Shown: positions 9,108-17,571 of the stretch, piece after piece
Numbering within the stretch: the first letter of the stretch is position 1
How the letters are laid out: every line of letters starts with the position of its first letter
Assembly: GCF_014203275.1 (NCBI RefSeq)
Contig: NZ_JACHIP010000003.1
Span: 558,001 to 622,000 of the forward strand
Reading direction: 5' to 3'
Length of the DNA: 64,000 bases
From: Granulicella aggregans
GTDB lineage: Bacteria > Acidobacteriota > Terriglobia > Terriglobales > Acidobacteriaceae
The notes under the pieces: model-generated
Seen by the model: the letters and a program-made list of their open reading frames with translations, nothing else
Database searches by the model: none
What the model was told of the DNA's origin: nothing
Program-made: the position numbers and the translations under genes

Positions 9108-10823
9108 TCAGGCGACTTTGCGAAGCGATCGCCGAAAGGGGATGGCGAAGATCAGCAACAGGCCGCCTATTCCAACATCCATCCAACGCGCCTGCATCGA
9201 CACGGTCAGCAATCCAGAGATGATTAGTAGAGCGCCGACGGCCGCTGTGGAAAGCCGAATGATGCGTGACGACGAGCTTGCATGTTCCGCCGATACCGCA
9301 CTTTCCGCAGCTGATACGGGTGTTGCAAGCTTGGTGAAGAAGGCGGCCGTTCTCTGCTTTTCATCCTGAGAGATTGCCAGTAAGTAGCTTCCCAATGCCA
9401 TACCCATGCACGTCATCGCGATGTTCACGAAGATTGAAAGCGCTTCCAGCTTGTAGTCGAGTGCCTGCGTCGCCGTGACATCGCTTCTTTGGAGATAGAG
9501 GGTCTTCGCCGTCAGAGTTGCAGCACCGGAGATCATGCCACAGGTGAAGCCGGCGATTACGCCGTTCGAGGTGAGATGCCGGAACAGCAGCGTCGCCAAC
9601 AAGGGCAGCAAAGTCGGAGCCAGCAGGACGCCAAATGCTGTGACCATGATATGGAAGAGGGAACCTCGGCTGGTGTAGCCAAGCCAGATGCTGATTGCGA
9701 TGATGACCGTCCCCAGCAAGAGCGTAATGACGCGGCCGGCTGTGACGAGAGCGCGTTCTGTGGCCGCCGGTCGCAGAATGCGCTGATAGAAGTCCTTGGT
9801 GAGCACGCTGGCAATAGCGTTCAGGTCTGCGCTCACGGTTGCCATCGTAGCGGAGAACAACGCGGCCACGATGATCCCGATCATTCCCGCTGGCAGCAAA
9901 CCGAAGATCAAATGCACGTAGACGTCTTGCGGCTTTTGCTGTGTTGCGAAGTCCGGCAGCAGACGGTTCGCCATGACCGCCGGGAGAAGCATGATCGGGG
10001 TACCGACGAAATTCAGTGCGGCGGCCAAGTAGCCCGCCTTCTTTGCCGACTTCTCATCAGGCACTGAGTAGAACTTCTGCGCGAACGACCAACTGCCGTT
10101 GTAGCTGATGCCGACGATCAGAAGATAGCTGACGATGTAAGGCCATCCATAGGGACCGCCGTGTGCTTGCCATAGCTGAGGCGGCGCGGCGTGGAGTGCC
10201 TGCGTGATGCCACCAAGTCTCCACGCTGCGAGCGGCAGCAGCAAAAGGATTGCCAGTGCCTTCATCAGGAACTGGAGGTAGTCGGTGACGACCAGGGCAA
10301 GCAGCCCGCCGAGGATCGTGTACACCACAACGATCACGCCACAGGTCAGCACAGAACTCTTCAGGCCGATGCCCATTCCCGCTGAGAGGAAGAGGGCAGT
10401 AGTAAAGATCTTTAGGGCATCCTCGAAGACCTTGGCGGGGATTGCGGACCAGGCAAATAACTGGCGTACCGTGAGGCTGCAGCGCTGCTCCAGAAACTCC
10501 ACCGGTGTAATGATTCGCGCGCGACGCCATCGAGCCGCGAAGACTCGGCCACCCAGCAGGCAGGCGGGTACGCTGGTCCAGAAGAGCACAATCGCCACGC
10601 CACCGTAGCGGTAGGCGATCTCCGAGTACACCACGAAGGTGAACGCGCTGAATCCGGACATGTAGTGCGAGATTCCGGCCAGCCACCAGGGAACCTGATG
10701 GCCACCGGCGAAGTAATCGCCGGCGGTCTTCTGGCGTCGGCGAAAGTACAGCCCGATCCAGAGAACCAAAGCGAAGTAGCCGAAGATGACGACAAAGTCC
10801 GGCCGCGTGAGGTGCATGGTCAT
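9108..10823 (-). CDS. Sodium:solute symporter (SSS family)
   Basis: A 571-residue integral membrane protein with about thirteen hydrophobic segments. The N-terminal pattern (FGYFALVLWIGLYF, then GDYFAGGHQVPWWLAGIS) is the hallmark of SSS transporters. Substrates in the family range from sugars to amino acids, sialic acid and carboxylates. Its ATG overlaps the stop of the upstream dehydrogenase gene in an ATGA, so it is the last gene of the leftward operon that starts at the IclR gene. Placed with N-acyl-D-amino-acid and amino-sugar enzymes, it is the most likely inner-membrane importer of the locus. A short hydrophilic insert is followed by two final membrane spans near the C-terminus. Confidence 0.9.
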   Translation of the reverse strand: MTMHLTRPDFVVIFGYFALVLWIGLYFRRRQKTAGDYFAGGHQVPWWLAGISHYMSGFSAFTFVVYSEIAYRYGGVAIVLFWTSVPACLLGGRVFAARWRRARIITPVEFLEQRCSLTVRQLFAWSAIPAKVFEDALKIFTTALFLSAGMGIGLKSSVLTCGVIVVVYTILGGLLALVVTDYLQFLMKALAILLLLPLAAWRLGGITQALHAAPPQLWQAHGGPYGWPYIVSYLLIVGISYNGSWSFAQKFYSVPDEKSAKKAGYLAAALNFVGTPIMLLPAVMANRLLPDFATQQKPQDVYVHLIFGLLPAGMIGIIVAALFSATMATVSADLNAIASVLTKDFYQRILRPAATERALVTAGRVITLLLGTVIIAISIWLGYTSRGSLFHIMVTAFGVLLAPTLLPLLATLLFRHLTSNGVIAGFTCGMISGAATLTAKTLYLQRSDVTATQALDYKLEALSIFVNIAMTCMGMALGSYLLAISQDEKQRTAAFFTKLATPVSAAESAVSAEHASSSSRIIRLSTAAVGALLIISGLLTVSMQARWMDVGIGGLLLIFAIPFRRSLRKVA

Positions 10824-11788
10824 TCGCTGCTCGCCTCGCTATTCAGCGGAAACGACTCATCCACCGCTTCGCGTACGCGCCACACATGTCGCCGGTAAAT
10901 CTCTTCCCAGTGCGCGGCCTGTTCCGGCGTATAAGCATAGAAACCTTCGCCATCCCGGACGCCGGTCAAGCCATTGTTCATCATGGTTACGAGAGGTTCG
11001 GGAATTTCAGTATCGCGAGAGAGAGTCGGCAGCACACCCTGCATTGCGCGCGCATATAACGCGGGGCCACCGGTCAGGTCGATCCAGCGAAAGGGGCCGC
11101 AGATGCTGGCCCACAGGCCGACGGAGTTTCGGAAGGACGTGTCAATCGTCTCCGCATCGGCCACGCCGGTTGCCAGAAGATGGCAGGCCTCGCGATACAT
11201 GGCATAGCCGAGACGGTTCGCGATGAAGCCGGGGATGTCGCGTTCCACGACGCAAGGCTCCTTGCCTAGCTTCTCCGCCAGGGCGATGGCGGTCTGCATC
11301 GGAGCGCCGGCTGTCTGCTCTCCACGAATCAATTCAAGAAAGCGCGTGGCGTGAGCGGGTTCCGCCCAGTGCATGCCCACGAAACGTTCAGGGTGCCTAC
11401 GGCCACTTTGGAGCAAGGAGATGGGCAGCGCAGACGTGTTGCTGGCGACGGTCACATCGGGCGCGATGATCGACTCCAACTGATCGAAGAGCGCGGCCTT
11501 TGCTTCAGCGGCTTCGATGATGCTCTCGATCACGAAGTCGCAGGCCGCGAAGGCCTCCAAAGATTGCGCCTCGCTATAGCGGGTCTGCCAGTCTTCGACG
11601 ATCGACACTTCGCATAAGCCTCGCGAGCGCAGTTCTTCGAGCGCAGCTGCGATGTAGGAGCGCGCCTCTGCGGCGGCATCTGACGCGAGATCGAACGCCA
11701 CCACGCGTAGCCCATGGGCCAACAAACATGCGGCAATTCCGCGTCCCAGAAGTCCAAGACCGGCCACACCAACACACTCAAACTCCAT
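10820..11788 (-). CDS. 3-hydroxyacyl-CoA-dehydrogenase-fold NAD-dependent dehydrogenase (copy 1)
   Basis: A 322-residue cytoplasmic enzyme with an N-terminal Rossmann fold (GVAGLGLLGRGIA) and the 3-hydroxyacyl-CoA dehydrogenase C-terminal domain. The conserved HW (GMHWAEPAH) and N (GFIANRLGYA) motifs are present. Stand-alone members of this fold also oxidise L-gulonate, L-carnitine and other 3-hydroxy acids, and the sugar context makes a non-CoA 3-hydroxy acid more plausible than a fatty acyl-CoA. The ATG at 11788 has GGTGAGG six bases upstream; a GTG at 11800 is in frame but less likely. It is 26 bp after the PLP enzyme gene and overlaps the symporter gene by 4 bp. A paralogue lies at 27183-28211. 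Confidence 0.85.
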   Translation of the reverse strand: MEFECVGVAGLGLLGRGIAACLLAHGLRVVAFDLASDAAAEARSYIAAALEELRSRGLCEVSIVEDWQTRYSEAQSLEAFAACDFVIESIIEAAEAKAALFDQLESIIAPDVTVASNTSALPISLLQSGRRHPERFVGMHWAEPAHATRFLELIRGEQTAGAPMQTAIALAEKLGKEPCVVERDIPGFIANRLGYAMYREACHLLATGVADAETIDTSFRNSVGLWASICGPFRWIDLTGGPALYARAMQGVLPTLSRDTEIPEPLVTMMNNGLTGVRDGEGFYAYTPEQAAHWEEIYRRHVWRVREAVDESFPLNSEASSE

Positions 11789-11814
11789 GCAGGACCTCAC
11801 CGGCTTTCACTGCG

Positions 11815-12909
11815 TCACTGCACGCGACCGCGCGCAGCCACCTTCCACACGGTCTCCACCTGCTCGCCCCGGATGCCGTAGATCGTATCGTGCATGTTAA
11901 TGGTTGCGCAGACATGGTTCGGCACCACGCGTAGGCGCTCACCGAGCTTGTACGCACGACTGCTGTTCGTGACATCGATGTGGCCATGCTCTTCGCTCAG
12001 GCCGTAGAGGACTGCATCAGCGTCGGCGAGGATGACACCGTGCCCTAGGTGGTCGCCCGTCAGCAGGCGGTCGGACGAGAAGGTCTTCGAGCCGCCATCG
12101 AGAATCACGCGATCGTTGACTGCGGTACTCACCACGGTGGTCATAACGGTCAACGCGCAGTTCTCCAGCGTAGCGAAGCCGCCGGCCACGAGGTTTCGAT
12201 CGTTCAGCGGATACATGCCCGGGCGAATCTCCGTGAGGTGAGAAAACTCCGTCGAGCGCGGCGCCATCGGCGTCGATCCTCCGCTGACTACCGGCACATC
12301 CAGGCCCGCTTTGACCAGCGCGGCATACGCAGCTTCGACGGCGGCGTTCACCTTCGGCAACAAGAGATTCTGTTCTTCCAGCGGCACCATCATGTGACCC
12401 GGATAAAACATCAGGCCGCCGAAATGTGCGCCATTCAGCTTCTCAATTTTACGGGCGAGGTCGACGGCAAGCTCCGGCGTCGCCACCCCACAGCGACCGA
12501 AGCCGACATCGATCTCAACGAGGATCGGCAGATCATAACCAATCGCTGTGCTCGCTGAGGCTAGGCACTCCGCTGAATCGAACGAGTCTACAGAGACCGA
12601 AAGTTTTGCCAGATCTTTCAGCGCAAGCAGGGCGTCGGCCTTCTGCTTAGAGACGATGGGATACGCGATGAAGATGTCTTTTAGACCGCCAGCGGCCATC
12701 ACCTGCGCTTCGCTGGGTTTCGCGGCTGTGATGCCTACCGCGCCCATCGACACCTGCTGCAGCGCAAGCTCGGGAATCTTGTGCGTCTTGACGTGCGGGC
12801 GCAGCTTCATGCCGGTCCGCGCGGAGTACTCCGCCATGCTCGCAAGGTTTCTCTCCATTACATCGAGATCCACCAGCACCGCCGGCGTATCAAGCTCGCT
12901 GATATGCAT
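11815..12909 (-). CDS. D-threonine aldolase / D-serine dehydratase-like PLP enzyme
   Basis: A 364-residue fold-type III PLP enzyme with the alanine-racemase-like N-terminal barrel. LRPHVKTHK near residues 37-45 contains the lysine that forms the Schiff base. HGHIDV and the later NHVCATIN segment match the C-terminal metal-binding region of D-threonine aldolases and eukaryote-type D-serine dehydratases. The family cleaves or dehydrates beta-hydroxy-D-alpha-amino acids. D-glucosaminate and related 2-amino sugar acids are exactly such compounds, which fits a locus with two N-acyl-D-amino-acid deacylases, but substrate assignment is inference. Its start overlaps the IclR gene by 20 bp, so the two are translationally linked in one leftward operon. 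Confidence 0.85.
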   Translation of the reverse strand: MHISELDTPAVLVDLDVMERNLASMAEYSARTGMKLRPHVKTHKIPELALQQVSMGAVGITAAKPSEAQVMAAGGLKDIFIAYPIVSKQKADALLALKDLAKLSVSVDSFDSAECLASASTAIGYDLPILVEIDVGFGRCGVATPELAVDLARKIEKLNGAHFGGLMFYPGHMMVPLEEQNLLLPKVNAAVEAAYAALVKAGLDVPVVSGGSTPMAPRSTEFSHLTEIRPGMYPLNDRNLVAGGFATLENCALTVMTTVVSTAVNDRVILDGGSKTFSSDRLLTGDHLGHGVILADADAVLYGLSEEHGHIDVTNSSRAYKLGERLRVVPNHVCATINMHDTIYGIRGEQVETVWKVAARGRVQ

Positions 12910-13693
12910 CCGTCTCCTCGTTCTTCAGATATCCCCACGAGTACGAGAGCGCAGTCGTACACGCCTTAAGAACTTCCGCAAGTTGCGGCAGATTGTCTGA
13001 ACGAATCTGATTCACCGTACCCGCAATGCTGACGGCAGCGAGCGGCCTGCCATCATCCCCAAAGACAGGGGCACCCAGGCAGCGCCATCCAATCTCGTCT
13101 TCTTCGTCATCGACGGAGTAAGTGCGCTTCTGAATCTTCGCGAAGTCTTCCTGCACCTTGCGCAACGTTGAAAGGGTGTTCTCGTTATGCCGGGGAAACT
13201 TGCGCAGACGGTAGAGGGTGTTCAACTCGTCCTCCGGCATGTACGCGCCAAGCGCTTTGCCGATGCCGGTGCAGTGAATCTCCATGCGCTTGCCGCGCCA
13301 CGTCGCCAGACCGTTCGAGCCCGGAGGATCGTACTTTGCCACCAACACCGCCTCGTACTTGTCGAGCACGCCCATATGCACTGTGAGGTTCGTCTGCTCC
13401 ATCAACTGGCGGAGGAACGGTGCGGCCTGCTCGCGGATGGGCAGCCCGTTGAGCGAGGTGTTCGCAAGGCCAAAGAGCTTCAGGCCGAACATGTAGCGTC
13501 CCGTCTGCTTGCTGCGGTGGAGATATCCCAGACGTTCGAGCGTCAGCAGGAGGCAATGGATCGAACTCTTTGGCAGGTTCGAGCTTTCGACAAACTGCGA
13601 AAGCGACAAGCCATTTCGCGAGTGCGCCAGCGATTCCATCAGCATGAGGGCGCGTTCCACGGCAGGGACAGAAGGCGTTCGGTCAGCGGCCAT
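12890..13693 (-). CDS. IclR-family transcriptional regulator, probable controller of the 9-36 kb locus
   Basis: A 267-residue regulator with an N-terminal winged helix (residues about 8-70, VERALMLMESLAHSRNGLSLSQF and the recognition helix around KSSIHCLLLTLERLGYL) and a C-terminal IclR effector-binding domain (GIGKALGAY, then WRCLGAPVF and SIAG). The start has AGGAGA nine bases upstream. It heads the operon running through the PLP enzyme, dehydrogenase and symporter genes. A palindrome CATCCA-N6-TGGACG lies 88 bp upstream of its start, and related copies precede every other transcription unit of the locus, so I propose that this protein binds them and controls itself. The inducer is unknown; many IclR proteins respond to aromatic or sugar acids. 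Confidence 0.9.
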   Translation of the reverse strand: MAADRTPSVPAVERALMLMESLAHSRNGLSLSQFVESSNLPKSSIHCLLLTLERLGYLHRSKQTGRYMFGLKLFGLANTSLNGLPIREQAAPFLRQLMEQTNLTVHMGVLDKYEAVLVAKYDPPGSNGLATWRGKRMEIHCTGIGKALGAYMPEDELNTLYRLRKFPRHNENTLSTLRKVQEDFAKIQKRTYSVDDEEDEIGWRCLGAPVFGDDGRPLAAVSIAGTVNQIRSDNLPQLAEVLKACTTALSYSWGYLKNEETDAYQRA

Positions 13694-15299
13694 AGTGGAG
13701 TTCTCCTATCGTATTCTGTGTCGATGGATGGGTCACTCTAGCATGCGCAAGTGCCCTTCCTGACGATAGAATACCGCGCTCATCCAATAGGCTGGACGAT
13801 TTTGGGAGCAGGGTTTGCCCCCTCATGACCAGATGAATCCCTACAGGCGCGCCTGTGGGATGCTCGAAGGTTGCCGTGCTCGCGACAGTTTCTGGATGGA
13901 AGACAACGAGGTCCGCGCGTAGTCCCGGAGCAATCTTGCCTCGATCGTGAAGACCGAGACGCTGGGCTGGGGCGCCTGTAATCTTGCGTACACCTTCGGC
14001 GAGCGAGAGCCACTTTCTCTCGCGGATGAACTCGCCGAGCCACGCGGGAAAGGCACCCGAGAGGCGCGGGTGTGGACGTTCCGCTACGTAGAAACCATCG
14101 GTGATGATCGAACTCAGGGGATGCGTCAGCGTCTCGCGGAGATTTGCATCGCTCTGATTGAAGGCTACGATGTTCACCTTGCCGGCCTCCTCGCGGAGCA
14201 GATCCAGCACGGTCTGCGCGGGCGCAATGCTGCGCGCTTCGGCGATTTCTTCGATGTGCTTACCGATCAGTTCGCGATTCGCTTCGCTGCCGAGAGAGGA
14301 GACAAAGATGTCACTCCATGCCTGCGCGGTCTGCTGGTTGAGGGCGAGCTCCAACTCGGCGCTTGCCTCGACCGAATTGAGCTTCTGCAACAGCCCCGCC
14401 GATCCACCCGAGAGCGCGCTCTGGGGCAGCAACTGCGTCATGACCGTGCTGCCGGCAAGATAGGGATAGCAGTCGAACGCCACGTCGATACCCTCGGTGC
14501 GAGCGGCTTCAATGCGGTCCAGAGCTACGCGTTGCTTGTGCCAGTTGTCGCGGCCTACCGCCTGAAGGTGAGAGATCTGCAGACGGCAACCGGTGCGCCG
14601 GGCCAGTTCAATCTGCTCTTCGACTGACTCCACTAGCTCCCAGGAGTAGCTGCGCATGTGCGTGGTATAGAGCTTGTCGTGTTTCGCGACCACACGGCAA
14701 AGCGCCTCTAGCTCCGCGAAAGGTGCCTCCGATCCCGGAGCGTACATAAGCCCGGTGGAGAAGCCGATTGCGCCGTCGGCCAGCGCTTCATCGAGCACGC
14801 CCTCCAGATTATCGAGATGTCGAACCTCGCGGACTGCGGCATCCGCTCCCAGCACTGCTGTTCGTAGCGCACCATGTCCGATCAGGGATTCCACGCCGAC
14901 CAGCCGCGACTGTTCGCGCACTGCCTGCAAATAGGCCGCAGCCGTGGTCCAGGTTCCGGCACCATTAAGGATGCCTTCATTTTGCTCCGCAAGCAGAGCC
15001 GCGTGGTGGCCGCATGGGTAAGGAGAGAAGCCGCAGTTACCAACGACCTCCGTCGTGATGCCCTGATCGCTCTTCTCGTGGCGATTCTCGAGCACCTTCA
15101 GGTCGCTGTGGCTGTGCATGTCGATGAAGCCCGGCGCGATAACCATGCCACGCAGATCGATCTCGTCCGCATCGGCCGGCCGGGGCACGTCGCCTACCGC
15201 GACGATGAGGCCTTCGCCCACAAGCACGTTGCCCTTGTAGGGCCCCGCTCCACTGCCATCCACGATGAGAGCATTGCTTAGGTACAGCATCCTAGCCAC
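13683..15299 (-). CDS. N-acyl-D-amino-acid deacylase (copy 1) with C-terminal extension
   Basis: A 538-residue amidohydrolase-superfamily enzyme that removes the acyl group from N-acyl-D-amino acids. The metal motif HSHSD follows PGFIDM, and the family motifs NCGFSP, THMRSY, QISHLQAVG and IITDGFYV are all present. The paralogue at 24714-26252 ends soon after the VxxxGxxLL segment, whereas this one runs on for about 38 residues of low-complexity sequence (SSSLLDERGILSS onwards). Those codons cover the promoter, operator and ribosome binding site of the following IclR gene and overlap its start by 11 bp, so the tail is probably non-functional read-through. The start is preceded by CTAAGATG-like sequence without a strong Shine-Dalgarno; a nearby ATG at 15290 is also possible. 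Confidence 0.85.
   Translation of the reverse strand: MARMLYLSNALIVDGSGAGPYKGNVLVGEGLIVAVGDVPRPADADEIDLRGMVIAPGFIDMHSHSDLKVLENRHEKSDQGITTEVVGNCGFSPYPCGHHAALLAEQNEGILNGAGTWTTAAAYLQAVREQSRLVGVESLIGHGALRTAVLGADAAVREVRHLDNLEGVLDEALADGAIGFSTGLMYAPGSEAPFAELEALCRVVAKHDKLYTTHMRSYSWELVESVEEQIELARRTGCRLQISHLQAVGRDNWHKQRVALDRIEAARTEGIDVAFDCYPYLAGSTVMTQLLPQSALSGGSAGLLQKLNSVEASAELELALNQQTAQAWSDIFVSSLGSEANRELIGKHIEEIAEARSIAPAQTVLDLLREEAGKVNIVAFNQSDANLRETLTHPLSSIITDGFYVAERPHPRLSGAFPAWLGEFIRERKWLSLAEGVRKITGAPAQRLGLHDRGKIAPGLRADLVVFHPETVASTATFEHPTGAPVGIHLVMRGQTLLPKSSSLLDERGILSSGRALAHARVTHPSTQNTIGELHYGR
13781..13798. promoter_or_regulatory. Candidate IclR operator, site B (CATCCA-N6-TGGACG)
   Basis: Near-palindrome CATCCA-ATAGGC-TGGACG, one mismatch from the arm consensus. 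It lies 88 bp upstream of the IclR gene start, inside the 3' end of the deacylase reading frame. Suggests autoregulation. Confidence 0.6.
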
Positions 15300-15380
15300 C
15301 TGAAATGATGTCTGTGAGGTTTCGAGTGTAGCAGTCAGTGCGCGGCGGCCTTACGTGTCCGCTTTTCTGCATGACCGCGT

Positions 15381-15398
15381 CGTCCAATATGCTGGACG
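15381..15398. promoter_or_regulatory. Candidate IclR operator, site A (CGTCCA-N6-TGGACG)
   Basis: Perfect 6-bp arms CGTCCA and TGGACG around ATATGC. It sits in the middle of the divergent promoter between the deacylase (start 15299, 82 bp away) and the amidohydrolase (start 15474, 76 bp away), an ideal place to control both. Confidence 0.7.
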
Positions 15399-15473
15399 CG
15401 CTTTCCGCGCCGTAGCTTACCGCACTTGACGGCGTTGCAACTGGAGTTAGGCTCATAAGGCAAGGAGACCGCG

Positions 15474-16313
15474 ATGATCGTCGATTGCCACACCCACCTA
15501 TGGAAGGCCGAAGACTGGAGCGAAGAGATGGAGCGCGAAGCCACCATTGCCCGTGGCGCTCCAGCGCAGATCGAGATCGCCGAGGATGATCACTGGGCTG
15601 CCATGGCACCGGTTGAGAAAGCGATTGTCTTCGGCTTCCACTCGAAGCATCTCGGCCTGGTTGTGCCCAACGACCGCGTGAAGGCTTATGTCGCACAGCA
15701 TCCGGAGAAGTTGATCGGGTTCGCCTGCCTCGACCCGAACGAGCCCGATTATCTGGAAGATATGAAGAAGTGCTTCCTTCGCGATGGCTTTCGCGGCTTG
15801 AAGCTTGCGCCGATCTATCAAAATTTCCACCCGATGGACGATCGCATGCAACCGGTCTACGCTTTCTGCGAAGCGCACGGCATTCCGGTTCTGGTGCATC
15901 AGGGAACGACCTTCCCGCGCCGCGCACCGCTGAAGTACGCTCTGCCTATCCAGATCGAAGACGTCGCACTTGCATACCCGAAGTTGAAGATCATCGTCGC
16001 GCACATGGGGCATCCGTGGGTGGAGGACGCGGTGGTGCTGATCCGCAAACAGCCCAATGTGTTCTCCGATATCTCAGCCCTCTACTATCGCCCGTGGCAG
16101 TTCTACAACGCGCTGATGCTGGCGCAGGAGTATGGCTGCGGGCATAAACTGCTGATGGGGTCGGATTACCCGTTCACCACACCCGGCGAGACCATGGCTG
16201 CGCTACGCAATGTGAACCACATTACCGGAAACTCCGGCCTGCCGCGCATCTCCGAGAAACTCACCGAGGGCATCATCGAACGCGACACGCTAGCGCTATT
16301 GGGCATTGCATAG
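15474..16313 (+). CDS. Amidohydrolase-family TIM-barrel metal-dependent hydrolase
   Basis: A 279-residue cytoplasmic protein of the amidohydrolase-2 (ACMSD-like) family. MIVDCHTHLW carries the N-terminal HxH metal motif, GLKLAP and LVHQGT follow in the middle, AHMGHPW gives the next metal histidine and LLMGSDYPF the final aspartate. Members decarboxylate, hydrolyse lactones or hydrolyse related carbonyl compounds. In this sugar-acid context a lactonase-type role is attractive but unproven. AAGGAGA lies close upstream of the ATG. It is divergent from the deacylase and shares the palindromic site A with it; the next gene has its own candidate site after a 69-bp gap. Confidence 0.8.
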   Translation: MIVDCHTHLWKAEDWSEEMEREATIARGAPAQIEIAEDDHWAAMAPVEKAIVFGFHSKHLGLVVPNDRVKAYVAQHPEKLIGFACLDPNEPDYLEDMKKCFLRDGFRGLKLAPIYQNFHPMDDRMQPVYAFCEAHGIPVLVHQGTTFPRRAPLKYALPIQIEDVALAYPKLKIIVAHMGHPWVEDAVVLIRKQPNVFSDISALYYRPWQFYNALMLAQEYGCGHKLLMGSDYPFTTPGETMAALRNVNHITGNSGLPRISEKLTEGIIERDTLALLGIA

Positions 16314-16331
16314 CGTCCATCCTGCTGAACG
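16314..16331. promoter_or_regulatory. Candidate IclR operator, site F (CGTCCA-N6-TGAACG)
   Basis: Imperfect copy CGTCCA-TCCTGC-TGAACG, one mismatch in the right arm. It begins directly after the amidohydrolase stop codon and lies 52 bp before the start of the GHL10-type gene. Confidence 0.5.
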
Positions 16332-16382
16332 CGGCGTGAGCCGCGGATGCGGAAGACGGGCGGTATCCGTTACAGTGCGAGG

Positions 16383-17558
16383 ATGGATTCCCTTAGCCGC
16401 CGCAGACTTTTGCAACTTCTTCCCGCCGCCGCTGCGGCAACTTCCTTGCCTCGCGTGGAGGCACAGGTGCCCGCGAACCAGCCGCTCGCCGCAGTGGCAC
16501 GCGCTCCGCGTCCGGCGAAGGAGGTTCGCGCTATCTGGATCCATCCGGAGCAGCACACCGACGCGGATGAAAAGACCGGTAGGGCCCAAATCAAGGCGAC
16601 GGTGGACCGCTATGCACGCGCTAACTTCAACCTCATTTTGCCGTGGACCGTCAGCGGCTATCTCGCCGCACTGGAGCACGAGGAGTATCGCGCCGATCAT
16701 CCGACCGCGCGCTGGGACTGGCTCGGGTACCTGATCGAGGAGGCGTCGAAGAGTGGCCTCGAAGTCGACATGTGGTACAGCTTCACCGACTACCGCGACC
16801 CGAAGTCGCCTGAGTTCAACCCCGCGATTGGCGGCAGCCCCGCGTGGATGGCTAAGCGGATTGACGAGCTTCGACCAAACCAGACGGTGATGGAGCTGGA
16901 CAAGCGCGTCGACAACGTCTGCCCGCAGCACTACCAGGCGCGTCAATGGATGCAGGCACAGCTTGAACGTACGATTGCGCGCTACCCGAAGCTGCACGGG
17001 CTGCACCTGGAAGAACCCGGTTATGGCACGCGCGGCTACTGTCTCTGCGAGCTTTGCAATACTGTGTTCGCGCAACTGCATGGGCGGCCGCTCATCGACT
17101 CGCTCGAGACGCCGCAGGCCGAAGACTTCCGCACGCTGGGCAACAGCGCCATGGTGGAAGAGCTTCGAAAGCAGCTATCGGACAAGCATCCCAACATGCT
17201 GCTCTCGGCCAATGGTGGCCACGACTGGCGTCACGACCGCATCCGTGGTCGCGACTGGGGCCGTTGGGGCGCGGCTGGCTGGCTGCGATACTACGTCCCG
17301 CAGGTGTATGTCTCCGATCTTGGTATCTTCCGCGAGCAGCTCGCGCTTACGCTCGACGACATTGGCCGCTCCTGCCCCGTGTATGCGGGCATGGCCCTCG
17401 ACTCGACTTCTGGGAAGAACACGATTCAAAACATCGCTCAACAGATTGAAACTGCGCGCGATCTCGGAGCGCCGGGCGTGGCACTGTTCCACGGGGCGGC
17501 TTTCACGGACGAGCATCTCGAAGTGCTGCGCAATGGAGTCTTCAAGCGGCCAGCGTAG
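16383..17558 (+). CDS. Exported family-10-like glycosyl hydrolase (GHL10 type)
   Basis: A 391-residue protein with a clear Tat signal: SRRRLLQLLPAAAAATSLPRVEA at residues 4-26. The start at 16383 was chosen because it places this motif at the N-terminus; an ATG 12 codons upstream is possible. The mature part begins with REVRAIWIH-type sequence (here EVRAIWIHPEQH) and continues as a TIM-barrel-like protein with WYSFTD, HLHLEEPGYG-like (LHGLHLEEPGYG) and YVPQVYVSD segments, which resembles the GHL10/DUF187 group of putative glycoside hydrolases. Family members are predicted to act on bacterial-type glycans, but few are characterised. It converges on the GH20 gene with a 13-bp gap and is preceded by candidate operator F. 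Confidence 0.75.
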   Translation: MDSLSRRRLLQLLPAAAAATSLPRVEAQVPANQPLAAVARAPRPAKEVRAIWIHPEQHTDADEKTGRAQIKATVDRYARANFNLILPWTVSGYLAALEHEEYRADHPTARWDWLGYLIEEASKSGLEVDMWYSFTDYRDPKSPEFNPAIGGSPAWMAKRIDELRPNQTVMELDKRVDNVCPQHYQARQWMQAQLERTIARYPKLHGLHLEEPGYGTRGYCLCELCNTVFAQLHGRPLIDSLETPQAEDFRTLGNSAMVEELRKQLSDKHPNMLLSANGGHDWRHDRIRGRDWGRWGAAGWLRYYVPQVYVSDLGIFREQLALTLDDIGRSCPVYAGMALDSTSGKNTIQNIAQQIETARDLGAPGVALFHGAAFTDEHLEVLRNGVFKRPA

Positions 17559-17571
17559 TCGCGGCGAAGGC

